The translations under genes were made by a program, and so were the position numbers. The notes below the pieces were generated by a model that made no database searches, was not told the origin of the DNA, and saw nothing but the letters and a program-made list of their open reading frames with translations. Shown here piece after piece: positions 17,086-24,050 of a DNA stretch of 64,000 nt (position 1 is the first letter of the stretch; every line of letters begins with the position of its first letter). The stretch comes from Bacillus sp. FJAT-27445 (GTDB taxonomy: Bacteria; Bacillota; Bacilli; Bacillales; Cytobacillaceae), in assembly GCF_001510665.1 (NCBI RefSeq), contig NZ_LMTI01000005.1, positions 1,828 to 65,827 of the forward strand, given 5' to 3'.

Positions 17086-17655
17086 TCAACCCATTCTAAG
17101 TTTCGTCCGCACCCCCGACCAGATGCCGATTGCTAGTCCGCCAAGTGTATCGGCAATCAGGTCTGTCATTGTATCCTTGTTGCCCCCTCCCTGCAGGTCC
17201 ATCCCAAATAGCTGGTCTGAGCTGAATTCATAGATTTCCCAGACGACTCCGCCGAAAACGGCGAAGGAAAAGACGAATAGGAATACAAACCATGGGGAAA
17301 TCAGGTTTCCCGCATCCCGGTGAATCATTCGTTCATACAGGGCTACACCCGCAAATCCTAGAATTGCTCCGCTGATGGCATGAAGGAAAATATCCCACCA
17401 ACCAAGGCCGTACCATCCCCTTATCGAACCAAGGTACTGGGCACAGAAAAGAAAGATGATATAAGAAAGGACAAGCGGGAGATTGAATTTCCATTTGATG
17501 AAAAACCCTAGGATAAGAGGAACCGCTCCACAGCCGATTCCAGCGGCCGCTACGGAAAAACGGAACGAATCATTCTCGGCATGAAAGCGGAAAGCGAGCC
17601 AGGCCATGAACACCATGTAAAGCAGACTGAAAATAACAACAAGCTTGCGGCCCAT
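17086..17655 (-). CDS. Multipass membrane protein, DUF2238/YjdF-like (copy B)
   Basis: A 189-residue protein with six hydrophobic segments. Conserved features are WWDIFLHAISGAILGFAG, WEIYEFSSDQLF and GGGNKDTMTDLIADTLGGL near the C-terminus, reminiscent of the DUF2238/YjdF family. Function is unknown. Its upstream neighbour (17669-18235) has the same length, topology and motifs, so the two arose by tandem duplication. They are 13 bp apart and probably co-transcribed. CCTCC on the plus strand at 17662 supplies the SD. Confidence 0.75.
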   Translation of the reverse strand: MGRKLVVIFSLLYMVFMAWLAFRFHAENDSFRFSVAAAGIGCGAVPLILGFFIKWKFNLPLVLSYIIFLFCAQYLGSIRGWYGLGWWDIFLHAISGAILGFAGVALYERMIHRDAGNLISPWFVFLFVFSFAVFGGVVWEIYEFSSDQLFGMDLQGGGNKDTMTDLIADTLGGLAIGIWSGVRTKLRMG

Positions 17656-17668
17656 TTAACCGCCTCCT

Positions 17669-18235
17669 TTATAAATGTGCCTTCCTTGCAGCTGCATAAA
17701 TGCCAGCAAGCAGGCCTCCGGCAGTCCCGGCGAGCAGGTCGAACATCGTGTCCTTGTTGCCACCGTGCTGCATTGTATGGGTAAAAAGCTGGTCCCCTGT
17801 AAATTCATATATTTCCCAAATTACACTTGATGAAACCGCGAGCGAAAACGCAAATAAAAAAAGGATTGGCCGTGACACCGCATTTCTAGCTCGGCCAGGA
17901 ACCCATAGCTTATAGAGAGCAATACCAATTAAGCCGACGAGGATTCCTTTATAGAAATGAATCGTTGAATCCCACCATTTATGCTTTAGGTAAAAAGACG
18001 CAATCGAACCGAGATAGATTGTACAGAAGATAAAAACATAGTAGCCGATAATTAGCGGAAGATTGAAAGGGTTCCTTTTGCTAAAAAGGAGCAATAGAGG
18101 CAGGGCGCTTACTCCAATCCCGCCTAAGGCTACCTGCCATCTGGAGTTGTCCCCTTTATGAAAATAAAAAATAAATAGGGCTCCTATGAATACTATAAAT
18201 AAGAGGCTTAGCCCGATAATCCATTTTCGTTTCAT
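17669..18235 (-). CDS. Multipass membrane protein, DUF2238/YjdF-like (copy A)
   Basis: A 188-residue paralog of the gene just downstream, sharing KWWDSTIHFYKGILVGLIG, VIWEIYEFTGDQLF and HGGNKDTMFDLLAGTAGGL. Six membrane segments are predicted by eye. The start at 18235 is chosen because GAGGTG lies six bases upstream and gives the same length as the paralog; the frame stays open further upstream. The conserved Asp, His, Glu and Asn residues lie at membrane edges, which suggests a binding or catalytic site, but no activity is known to me. Confidence 0.75.
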   Translation of the reverse strand: MKRKWIIGLSLLFIVFIGALFIFYFHKGDNSRWQVALGGIGVSALPLLLLFSKRNPFNLPLIIGYYVFIFCTIYLGSIASFYLKHKWWDSTIHFYKGILVGLIGIALYKLWVPGRARNAVSRPILFLFAFSLAVSSSVIWEIYEFTGDQLFTHTMQHGGNKDTMFDLLAGTAGGLLAGIYAAARKAHL

Positions 18236-18355
18236 CCATTTCACCTCATACAGGTCAGTATCCTTTAGTATTGCCAGTCTCAAGCAAAATGATGATACAT
18301 TCCCTTCCAAATGGGATACTATTGGTGTATGAGACTTAGGAGGGAGGCGGAGCGG

Positions 18356-19117
18356 ATGTGCCTCATTTTATTTGCGTATAAGGCCCACCCGCGTTTTAGG
18401 CTGATTGTGGCGGCGAACCGGGATGAAAGCTATGCGAGGCCGACTGCCGCGGCGGATTTCTGGAAGGATGAACCTGAAATCCTGGCAGGGCGGGACCTTG
18501 AAAAGATGGGAACCTGGATGGGAATCACCACGGACGCGAGGTTTGCGGCGCTGACCAATTACCGTGACCCAAAACAAATGAATGCCGTGGGAATGCTGTC
18601 GCGCGGTGAGCTTGTGGCCGGATTTTTAAAAGGGAAAGTGAAGGCAGGGGATTATATGGCTGGCCTTTCCGCGACAAGGGGACTGTACCCCGGCTATAAT
18701 TTGCTGGCGGATGACGGCGAAAGCCTTTATTATTACTCCAATATTGAAGGTATAGTCCGGGAAGTGGAGCCTGGAATCCACGGAGTTAGCAATCACCTTC
18801 TCAACACGCCATGGCCAAAGGTTGAGCGCGGCAAAAAAGGGCTTGGTCAACTGCTTAAGGAGGACGCGGGCAGCCTGGAGCAGGAACTGTTCTCCCTTTT
18901 GCAGAATGTCGAGCCCGCCCCGGACTTAGACCTGCCGGATACCGGGATCGGCTTAGAATGGGAGCGGGTCCTCTCTCCGCTGTTTATCCGGAGTGAAGGG
19001 TACGGTACGAGGTGCTCCACTGTCCTGCTAGTAGAAGAGGATAAGCTATCTTACTCAGAGAAAGTATATAACTTGGATGGAATTGCCGAGAATAAGTTTA
19101 GTTTGCCTTTAACTTGA
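18356..19117 (+). CDS. NRDE (TANGO2-like) family protein
   Basis: A 254-residue protein of the NRDE family (Ser/Thr/Cys-rich TANGO2 homologs). It begins MCLILFAYKAHPRFRLIVAANRDE, holding the family's Asn-Arg-Asp-Glu signature and an N-terminal Cys2 that resembles an Ntn-hydrolase nucleophile. Later motifs are GREELAGRDLEKMGTW-like LAGRDLEKMGTWMGI and ALTNYRD. The eukaryotic homolog is linked to heme or lipid handling, and bacterial function is open. Start ATG 18356 follows GGAGGGAGG, which exactly places Cys at position 2. Confidence 0.88.
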   Translation: MCLILFAYKAHPRFRLIVAANRDESYARPTAAADFWKDEPEILAGRDLEKMGTWMGITTDARFAALTNYRDPKQMNAVGMLSRGELVAGFLKGKVKAGDYMAGLSATRGLYPGYNLLADDGESLYYYSNIEGIVREVEPGIHGVSNHLLNTPWPKVERGKKGLGQLLKEDAGSLEQELFSLLQNVEPAPDLDLPDTGIGLEWERVLSPLFIRSEGYGTRCSTVLLVEEDKLSYSEKVYNLDGIAENKFSLPLT

Positions 19118-19133
19118 TTAGGAGGGATTGAAG

Positions 19134-19511
19134 ATGGGTTTTTTGGACGGATTAATGGGAAATGCTTCTGAGGTCAGCCTGCCGGAGGTTCAAAAGGAAT
19201 ATGCGAAGGTTCTGGCGCCAGGGGAGTCGATTGAAAAAGCGTACCAGCTTGTCAGGGACATGTTTATTTTTACAAATCGGCGGCTTATCCTTGTCGATAA
19301 ACAGGGAATTACAGGGAAAAAGACGGAGTACCATTCCATTCCTTACGGTAGTATTACCCACTTCAGCATTGAAACGGCCGGCAGCTTTGACCTGGATGCG
19401 GAGCTGAAAATTTGGATTTCCGGCAATCCTATTCCACTTCAAAAACAGTTTAACAAAAGTTTGAATATATATGAGCTCCAGAGTGTTCTGGCAGCATATG
19501 TGTTGAAATAG
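19134..19511 (+). CDS. Bacterial PH-domain protein (YvbH/YozO type)
   Basis: A 125-residue single-domain protein with the bacterial pleckstrin-homology fold: FLDGLMGNASEV, then KVLAPGESIEKAYQLVRDMFIFTNRRLILVDKQGITGKKTEYHSIPYGSI, the strand-turn pattern typical of this family, and a C-terminal helix. Function of the stand-alone family is unknown. AGGAGGG precedes ATG 19134. It follows the NRDE gene by 16 bp and is likely co-transcribed with it. Confidence 0.85.
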   Translation: MGFLDGLMGNASEVSLPEVQKEYAKVLAPGESIEKAYQLVRDMFIFTNRRLILVDKQGITGKKTEYHSIPYGSITHFSIETAGSFDLDAELKIWISGNPIPLQKQFNKSLNIYELQSVLAAYVLK

Positions 19512-19594
19512 CCAGCCGCATTTTCCTTTTAAAAGAGAGTCTATGGGGAAGCATTCTGCTATCATACGATTAAGTAGAATAAGGGGGAAGGAAT

Positions 19595-19801
19595 ATGAGT
19601 GTTTTGCCAATTGCATTTTCGCTTGTGGTCGTCGTCCTCGTTTTGGTGGCTTTTTATAAGGTATTTGTAAAAAAGAAAGGCATAACCCCGTCCTATACAC
19701 CTTTTGATGAAATTACTGGACATTCACCTACAGCTTTTCGTGAAAACAGCGCGGAAGTTGTAATTGATGAAGGCTCGGGGGATGGCAAGGGGAACGGATA
19801 A
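19595..19801 (+). CDS. Small membrane protein, DUF3951-like
   Basis: A 68-residue protein with one N-terminal transmembrane helix (about residues 4-24), a basic KKKG stop-transfer and a YTPFDEITG motif, which I associate with the DUF3951 family. The C-terminal tail is acidic and glycine-rich. AAGGGGGAAGG precedes the ATG. Its stop codon shares one base with the start codon of the downstream methyltransferase, which implies translational coupling. Confidence 0.65.
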   Translation: MSVLPIAFSLVVVVLVLVAFYKVFVKKKGITPSYTPFDEITGHSPTAFRENSAEVVIDEGSGDGKGNG

Positions 19802-20397
19802 TGGGCAAATGGTTTGCGTCTCTATATGACATAGGAATGAGCGGTCTTGAAAAAAGGTCCTTTAGGAAAATACGGGAAAAGCTGTTGGAAAATGCATCGG
19901 GAAGGGTGCTAGAAATTGGCTCCGGCTCGGGAATCAATTTCCCTCTCTATAGGATGGCTGAAAGAGTTGACGCGATCGAACCGGATCCATTTATGATTCA
20001 AAGGTCTGAGCAAAGGGCAAACCAGGCAAAAGTGCCCGTTACAGTCCATCGACAAAATGCTCAGCAGCTTGAATTCCATGATAATAGTTTCGATGCGGTT
20101 GTGGCAACGCTCGTTTTCTGTACGATTCCGGATCCTGCCCAGGCACTGTCGGAATTGAAAAGAGTTTCAAAGCCTGGCGCCACGCTTCTATTTTTTGAGC
20201 ATGTAAAAATGCCTCAGCCTGCTCTTGCAAAATTGCAGGAGATACTTAACCCGGCATGGAGGGCAGTGTGTGGTGGATGCAACTTGAATAGGGATACGGT
20301 TTCAGAATTAAAAAGGGCCGGAATAGAGATTGAAAAAACGGAAACGTATTACAATGGCCTTTTTATTACGATCCAATGTACGAATAATAAGTGTTAA
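19801..20397 (+). CDS. Class I SAM-dependent methyltransferase
   Basis: A 198-residue Rossmann-fold methyltransferase: motif I VLEIGSGSGINFPLY (SAM binding), motif II acidic residue in DAIEPD, motif III NAQQLEFHDNSFDAVVATLVFCTIPD, and the ELKRVSKPGATLLFFEHVK strand. It most resembles UbiE/METTL7-type enzymes. The C-terminal GGCNLNRDTVSELKRAGI is typical. The substrate is unknown. It overlaps the preceding small membrane gene by one base, which hints at a membrane-associated substrate. Confidence 0.88.
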   Translation: MGKWFASLYDIGMSGLEKRSFRKIREKLLENASGRVLEIGSGSGINFPLYRMAERVDAIEPDPFMIQRSEQRANQAKVPVTVHRQNAQQLEFHDNSFDAVVATLVFCTIPDPAQALSELKRVSKPGATLLFFEHVKMPQPALAKLQEILNPAWRAVCGGCNLNRDTVSELKRAGIEIEKTETYYNGLFITIQCTNNKC

Positions 20398-20452
20398 AAC
20401 GCCAGATGCCGGGAATGGTATAAGGAGAAACGTTTGCTGGGAGTGTTTCAGG

Positions 20453-21181
20453 ATGCCAGTCTACTATATCCATATAGCCGTTCCGGTCGAAAAGCCAGGA
20501 AGTACATACATGAATGGAATGGAAAAAGTGAAAGCGGAGCCGTTCATGTTCGATATTCGGGACAGGTTCCGACTTTTCCACCGAGAGGGTGACCCAGTCC
20601 TGCAGCTTGCTGAAGATGACCGAGGCAATTGGTATTTTATGACCTTCTTTACCTCGAAAAGTTTATCAGGCTTGAAGTGGTCCAGACAATCAGCGCGGCC
20701 CGCGTATGTGGAGGAGGGGACAACCCTCCCGCTTATCAGCCTGCTTGAAGAGGAAGGGTTGAAGCCAAAGGAAGATGGGTTCGACAAGGCATTTGCCCAT
20801 ACGAGTGTGTTAGTGGAAAATCTCAGTAATTTCCCGCCGGAAATGCAAGCACGCCTTGCGAACACGGACGGCGAGGATGATCCAACCGTAGTCGGAAACA
20901 TCCATTTCCTAAGGAATACTTTTGAAGGGAAAGAAACACGGTATATTTGCGGAGCGGAAACGGGTTCGTTTGCGACTGCGACCGAAAATGGGCCGTATTT
21001 CAAGGACATTCATCTTGAAACGAATGCATTCTTATACCTGCTTTTTTTCGTGTACTTTCAGGAAAACAATGAGCTGCCGTCTAAACAAATGGTCCCAAGG
21101 CTTCTCGGTAATCTATGGGCTTCGAAGCAGATGTTAAACTCAAACTGGAATCCCACTTTGCTGGAAGCGGAACAATTTTAA
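20453..21181 (+). CDS. Conserved hypothetical protein, 242 residues
   Basis: I do not recognise this family. The protein begins MPVYYIHIAVPVEKPGSTYM and is mixed alpha/beta with no signal peptide or membrane segment. Notable stretches are DDRGNWYFMTFFTSKSLSGLKW and a C-terminal NNELPSKQMVPRLLGNLWASKQM helix pair. Start ATG 20453 is chosen because GGGAG lies nine bases upstream; the frame is open for 41 codons further but those overlap the methyltransferase gene. A weaker SD suggests modest expression. Confidence 0.65.
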   Translation: MPVYYIHIAVPVEKPGSTYMNGMEKVKAEPFMFDIRDRFRLFHREGDPVLQLAEDDRGNWYFMTFFTSKSLSGLKWSRQSARPAYVEEGTTLPLISLLEEEGLKPKEDGFDKAFAHTSVLVENLSNFPPEMQARLANTDGEDDPTVVGNIHFLRNTFEGKETRYICGAETGSFATATENGPYFKDIHLETNAFLYLLFFVYFQENNELPSKQMVPRLLGNLWASKQMLNSNWNPTLLEAEQF

Positions 21182-21219
21182 AAAAACGGGCAAAACCGAC
21201 TTAAAAGGAGCTACAAAAA

Positions 21220-21519
21220 ATGAAGGTGAAAATGAACCGCAATGCCGCAAAAGTATTGAAGGAAATGCTTAACAATGCGGAGGAGGGCAAAATATTCCGC
21301 GTCATCATTACACATATGCACGGCGACCATGCCCACTACGACCTTGTTCTAGATACTCCCAAGGAGCATGATGTGGTAGTAAAGACTGACAAGGATATCG
21401 ACATCATCCTAGATTCGCGTGAGGAGCATTTGGACGGGGTTTGGATTCAGTATTTCTATGTCCCTCGTGAGGAGTTTGTGATTACGAATCCTTCGAAAGG
21501 TGCCCATCATCACCATTAA
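21220..21519 (+). CDS. HesB/IscA-like iron-sulfur biosynthesis family protein
   Basis: A 99-residue protein similar to the HesB-like (YneR/YqkB-type) family: a strand VIITHMHGDHAHYDLVLD, then VVVKTDKDIDIILDSREEHLDGVWIQYF and ITNPSK near the C-terminus, where A-type carriers have their fold but usually also Cys residues. No cysteine is present, so cluster carriage by the canonical Cys triad is unlikely. The extreme C-terminus is four histidines, and with HMHGDHAHYD they make the protein His-rich, suggesting metal binding. AAAAGGAG precedes the ATG. Confidence 0.65.
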   Translation: MKVKMNRNAAKVLKEMLNNAEEGKIFRVIITHMHGDHAHYDLVLDTPKEHDVVVKTDKDIDIILDSREEHLDGVWIQYFYVPREEFVITNPSKGAHHHH

Positions 21520-21562
21520 ACGGGTGATGGTGCATCTTCCCCCTGGAAAGAAAAAATAGGAA

Positions 21563-21591
21563 TTGACTTTCCAATAGTAATGCGCTAAAGT
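21563..21591 (+). promoter_or_regulatory. SigA promoter for the SAM riboswitch transcript
   Basis: TTGACT (21563-21568), a 17-bp spacer and TAAAGT (21586-21591), about 20 bp upstream of the riboswitch aptamer. Confidence 0.65.
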
Positions 21592-21610
21592 AGATGAAAT
21601 TGAATAGTTA

Positions 21611-21716
21611 TTCTTATCGAGAGAGGTGGAGGGAACGGCCCTTTGAAGCCTCGGCAGCAGGCCTGTACGGGTACTGTGCCAATTCCAGCAGGCAAATGGC
21701 CTGAGAGATAGGAAGA
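21611..21716 (+). promoter_or_regulatory. SAM-I (S-box) riboswitch aptamer
   Basis: The conserved S-box core is directly readable: GAGAGGTGGAGGGAACGGCC, CCTTTGAAGCCTCGGCAGCAG, GTACTGTGCCAATTCCAGCA and the closing GAGAGATAGGAAG. P1 pairs TTCTTATC (21611-21618) with GATAGGAA (21707-21714). S-box RNAs end transcription when S-adenosylmethionine is abundant. The aptamer is followed by two terminators and then only a 55-residue FbpA-like gene before the convergent minus-strand operon. Confidence 0.95.
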
Positions 21717-21728
21717 GAACGGACATCG

Positions 21729-21758
21729 CCCTCTTTTTATCAAAAAGGGTTTTTTTAA
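21729..21758 (+). terminator. Riboswitch terminator
   Basis: CCCTCTTTTT / AAAAAGGG hairpin with seven T residues, 15 bases after the aptamer. It is the expected SAM-dependent terminator. Confidence 0.85.
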
Positions 21759-21804
21759 TACCCGAAATGTGAGATGAGGAGAGATAACCAGATAAACTAA
21801 CAGG

Positions 21805-21831
21805 CCTCTTCCTTATCGGGAGAGGTTTTTT
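21805..21831 (+). terminator. Second terminator downstream of the riboswitch
   Basis: CCTCTTCC / GGGAGAGG hairpin followed by TTTTTT, 50 bp beyond the riboswitch terminator and 34 bp before the next start codon. Confidence 0.8.
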
Positions 21832-21864
21832 CATAAAATCTTATAGATAGGAGAAGGAAGGAAA

Positions 21865-22032
21865 GTGGCAAAATTATCACAATTGGTCGAGAAGAGGAAA
21901 GAAAAGCTGATTGAAGAACTGCTCTCAAGGAATGTGTACAAAACATCGGATGAAAAGCATCTTTACGACGCACCTCTAAAGACTCTTGAAAACGAATACA
22001 TGCTAATTTTGAAAAAAGAGGCCAGGCGATAA
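21865..22032 (+). CDS. FbpA-like (Fur-regulated basic protein) small protein
   Basis: A 55-residue charged protein starting at GTG behind GAAGGAAGG: MAKLSQLVEKRKEKLIEELL, then KTSDEKHLYDAPLKTLENEY. The pattern RKEKLIEELLSRNVYKTSDEKxLYDxxLxxLENEY matches the FbpA family, whose B. subtilis founder is an iron-sparing regulatory protein. No Fur box is visible upstream; instead two terminators and a SAM-I riboswitch precede it. It is too short for ordinary gene callers with a high cut-off. The stop codon lies inside its terminator. Confidence 0.7.
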   Translation: MAKLSQLVEKRKEKLIEELLSRNVYKTSDEKHLYDAPLKTLENEYMLILKKEARR

Positions 22033-22052
22033 TTGATACCGGCCTCTTTTTT
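22013..22052. terminator. Terminator between convergent genes
   Basis: AAAAAGAGGCC / GGCCTCTTTTTT hairpin spanning the end of the FbpA-like ORF and reaching the end of the minus-strand operon. Confidence 0.85.
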
Positions 22053-22053
22053 C

Positions 22054-22332
22054 TTATTTCCATTCTAAAGACAAAAGCAATTGGTTTTTAAAAAGCTGGA
22101 GTAAAAACTCCGTATAGTACTCCTGCTTTAGGGAGACTTTTGCCTGTTTGTCCAGGCTTGTATAAAAGTAGGCATCAGTCAGGTCATCATTCCCGTAGAA
22201 ATAGTCGCGGACTGAGGAAAAACTTTTTTCAAGAGCAGGGTCTGCAAAATTAAGCGTGAATTCTACATCTGTTCCATCCTGCTTCTCAACGATTTCTAAA
22301 CGGGTCCGATCATATGTGTAAAGCAATTCCAT
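22054..22332 (-). CDS. Conserved hypothetical protein, 92 residues
   Basis: A small soluble protein (MELLYTYDRTRLEIVEKQDG ... DYFYGNDDLTDAYFYTSLDK ... LLQLFKNQLLLSLEWK) with no recognised domain. The start at 22332 follows GGGGG with about eight bases spacing, and the open frame further upstream overlaps the transporter gene and has no SD. It lies 16 bp after the ArsB/NhaD gene in the same direction, so it is likely its operon partner. Confidence 0.6.
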   Translation of the reverse strand: MELLYTYDRTRLEIVEKQDGTDVEFTLNFADPALEKSFSSVRDYFYGNDDLTDAYFYTSLDKQAKVSLKQEYYTEFLLQLFKNQLLLSLEWK

Positions 22333-22348
22333 TACAGGTTTCCCCCTC

Positions 22349-23638
22349 TTATTGTAGGTACCTAAAATAAACATAGACCGTACAAATGGCAATTGTCAGT
22401 AACATGAGCGGGAATGCGACGATAAGGTATTTCACGAAGGAAATTGGATGTTTTTCCTTAGCGGCCATTCCGGCAACAATGACGTTGGCGCTCGCGCCGA
22501 TCAAGGTTCCGTTCCCGCCAAGGCATGCCCCGAGCGCAAGGCTCCACCACAGCGGTTCAAGGTCGGTAATTCCCATCGAGCCCATGTCCTTAATCATCGG
22601 AATCATCGTGGCGACAAATGGAATATTGTCAATGAATGCGGATGCGATGGCGCTGACCCAAAGAATTAGCAGCGATGTTGCTGTAACATCCCCACCGGTA
22701 AGTTCCATCGATTTTTTAGCGAGCAGTGAAATAACTCCTGTTTCCACTAAGCCTCCGACCAGTACGAATAAACCGATAAAGAAAAAGATGGTTAGCCACT
22801 CAACTTTTTTCATCGAATCCTCAAGATAATGTTCCCCGGTCATAAGGAGGAGGAGGAAAGCGCCGGCCAATGCGATCGTTGCGTTTTCGACTTGGATGAA
22901 CTGGTGGATAAAAAAGCCGAAAATTGTTACCGCGAGAGCAAAAAGCGATTTCTTTAGCAAGACTGTATCGGTGATTTCCGCTTTTTCATCAAGGTTCATA
23001 ATGCCTGCTCTAAGTTCTTCAGTGGTATGAAGCGATTTTCTGTAAAGGAAACCCAGGATCACAATATTAACGATTAGGGTAATAAACGCAATCGGAGCCA
23101 GGTTTACGATGAATGCTGAAAAGGTAAGCTCCTTTACCGCGCTTCCAATCATAATATTCGGAGGGTCTCCAATCAGCGTTGCGGTTCCTCCTATATTCGA
23201 GGCGATAATTTGAGTAATCAAATACGGCATCGGATTCACTTTTAGCTGCCTTGTGATACTGAAGGTAACTGGGACAATCAGCAAAACGGTCGTAACGTTA
23301 TCTAGGAATGCGGAAGCCAGTGCGGTAATCAGCCCTAAAACTATGAGAAGCTTTAAAGGGTCACCTTTAACTTTCTTTGCCGACCAGATAGCCAAATAAC
23401 GGAATAATCCTGTTTCAGCCGTGATTGCAACGATCAGCATCATCCCTGTCAACAGGCCAAGAGTGTTAAAGTCAATGTGCTGAAGCGCTGATTCCTGGTC
23501 GAGTATGCCCAAGAGGACCATGGCGATGCCCCCTGCCATCGCGATGATTGTCCTGTGGATTTTCTCGGTTACGATAAATGCGTATGCAACCAGGAAAACT
23601 CCAATGGCAAGCAATGCTTGGTTTGTCAAAATCCCCAT
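22349..23638 (-). CDS. ArsB/NhaD-type ion transporter
   Basis: A 429-residue protein of the ion transporter superfamily that includes ArsB (arsenite efflux) and NhaD (Na+/H+ antiport), with 11-12 hydrophobic helices. The two pseudo-symmetric family motifs are visible: SNIGGTATLIGDPPNIMIG at about 150 and GGNGTLIGASANVIV at about 385. FLDNVTTVLL and FIDNIPFVATMIP mark the matching re-entrant helices. No arsR or arsC lies nearby, so arsenite specificity is not supported. ATG 23638 has GGGAG directly adjacent, so TTG three codons later with that SD nine bases upstream may be the true start. Confidence 0.85.
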   Translation of the reverse strand: MGILTNQALLAIGVFLVAYAFIVTEKIHRTIIAMAGGIAMVLLGILDQESALQHIDFNTLGLLTGMMLIVAITAETGLFRYLAIWSAKKVKGDPLKLLIVLGLITALASAFLDNVTTVLLIVPVTFSITRQLKVNPMPYLITQIIASNIGGTATLIGDPPNIMIGSAVKELTFSAFIVNLAPIAFITLIVNIVILGFLYRKSLHTTEELRAGIMNLDEKAEITDTVLLKKSLFALAVTIFGFFIHQFIQVENATIALAGAFLLLLMTGEHYLEDSMKKVEWLTIFFFIGLFVLVGGLVETGVISLLAKKSMELTGGDVTATSLLILWVSAIASAFIDNIPFVATMIPMIKDMGSMGITDLEPLWWSLALGACLGGNGTLIGASANVIVAGMAAKEKHPISFVKYLIVAFPLMLLTIAICTVYVYFRYLQ

Positions 23639-24050
23639 CTCCCAATATTATAAGTTTAATTAAAAGCTTTTGAATTTTTAAAAAAAGCTTTTCTAAAATT
23701 ATATTTAAATAAAAGTAAAAAAACAATAGCCCGAAAGAATGGGTGTAGAAGAATCTATCAGTTTTAAAACGATAAAGTGATGCCGGCCAGGTAAACCCTG
23801 GACCGGCTTTTTCATTGGAGAGTATGTGGAAAAAAACTTAAACAAAATGACAAAATCAAGGAAGTTAGAAATTTTGACATGAATAAACCGAAATTTTTAT
23901 GAATTTTTTGTAAACATCAAGCTATACCAATTACCGCCATTATAAAATGTTGGTATGGATTTAGATAGTTGCATGCATTCTAATGGGCATACAAACGGAC
24001 TGCACTTCTTCGTTTTAGCAATTCAATGAAGATTAGTAGAGCGGATACTT
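23639..24050 (+). other. Intergenic leader with a strong hairpin terminator (23782-23815)
   Basis: This gap between divergent genes holds a minus-strand TATAAT (plus-strand 23647-23652) just ahead of the transporter. On the plus strand, GCCGGCCAGG and CCTGGACCGGC pair to form a hairpin followed by TTTTT. No plus-strand gene precedes the terminator, so it must end a short non-coding transcript or attenuate the downstream GGDEF/EAL gene. Upstream of it, AGCCCGAAAGAATGGG could form a small hairpin. No riboswitch class is assigned with confidence. Confidence 0.5.

Noticed and set aside
20330-20452. Upstream extension of the 242-residue hypothetical gene
   Set aside because: The 41 extra codons overlap the methyltransferase gene in another frame and have no protein-like character; ATG 20453 has an SD.
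21508-21519. C-terminal HHHH as sign of a cloning tag or contamination
   Set aside because: The codons are chromosomal-looking (CATCATCACCAT inside a native 3' end followed by a hairpin) and only four His are present. It is taken as natural.
22386-22829. 147-codon plus-strand ORF opposite the ArsB/NhaD gene
   Set aside because: It is an antisense shadow of a well-supported transporter with no SD or domain.
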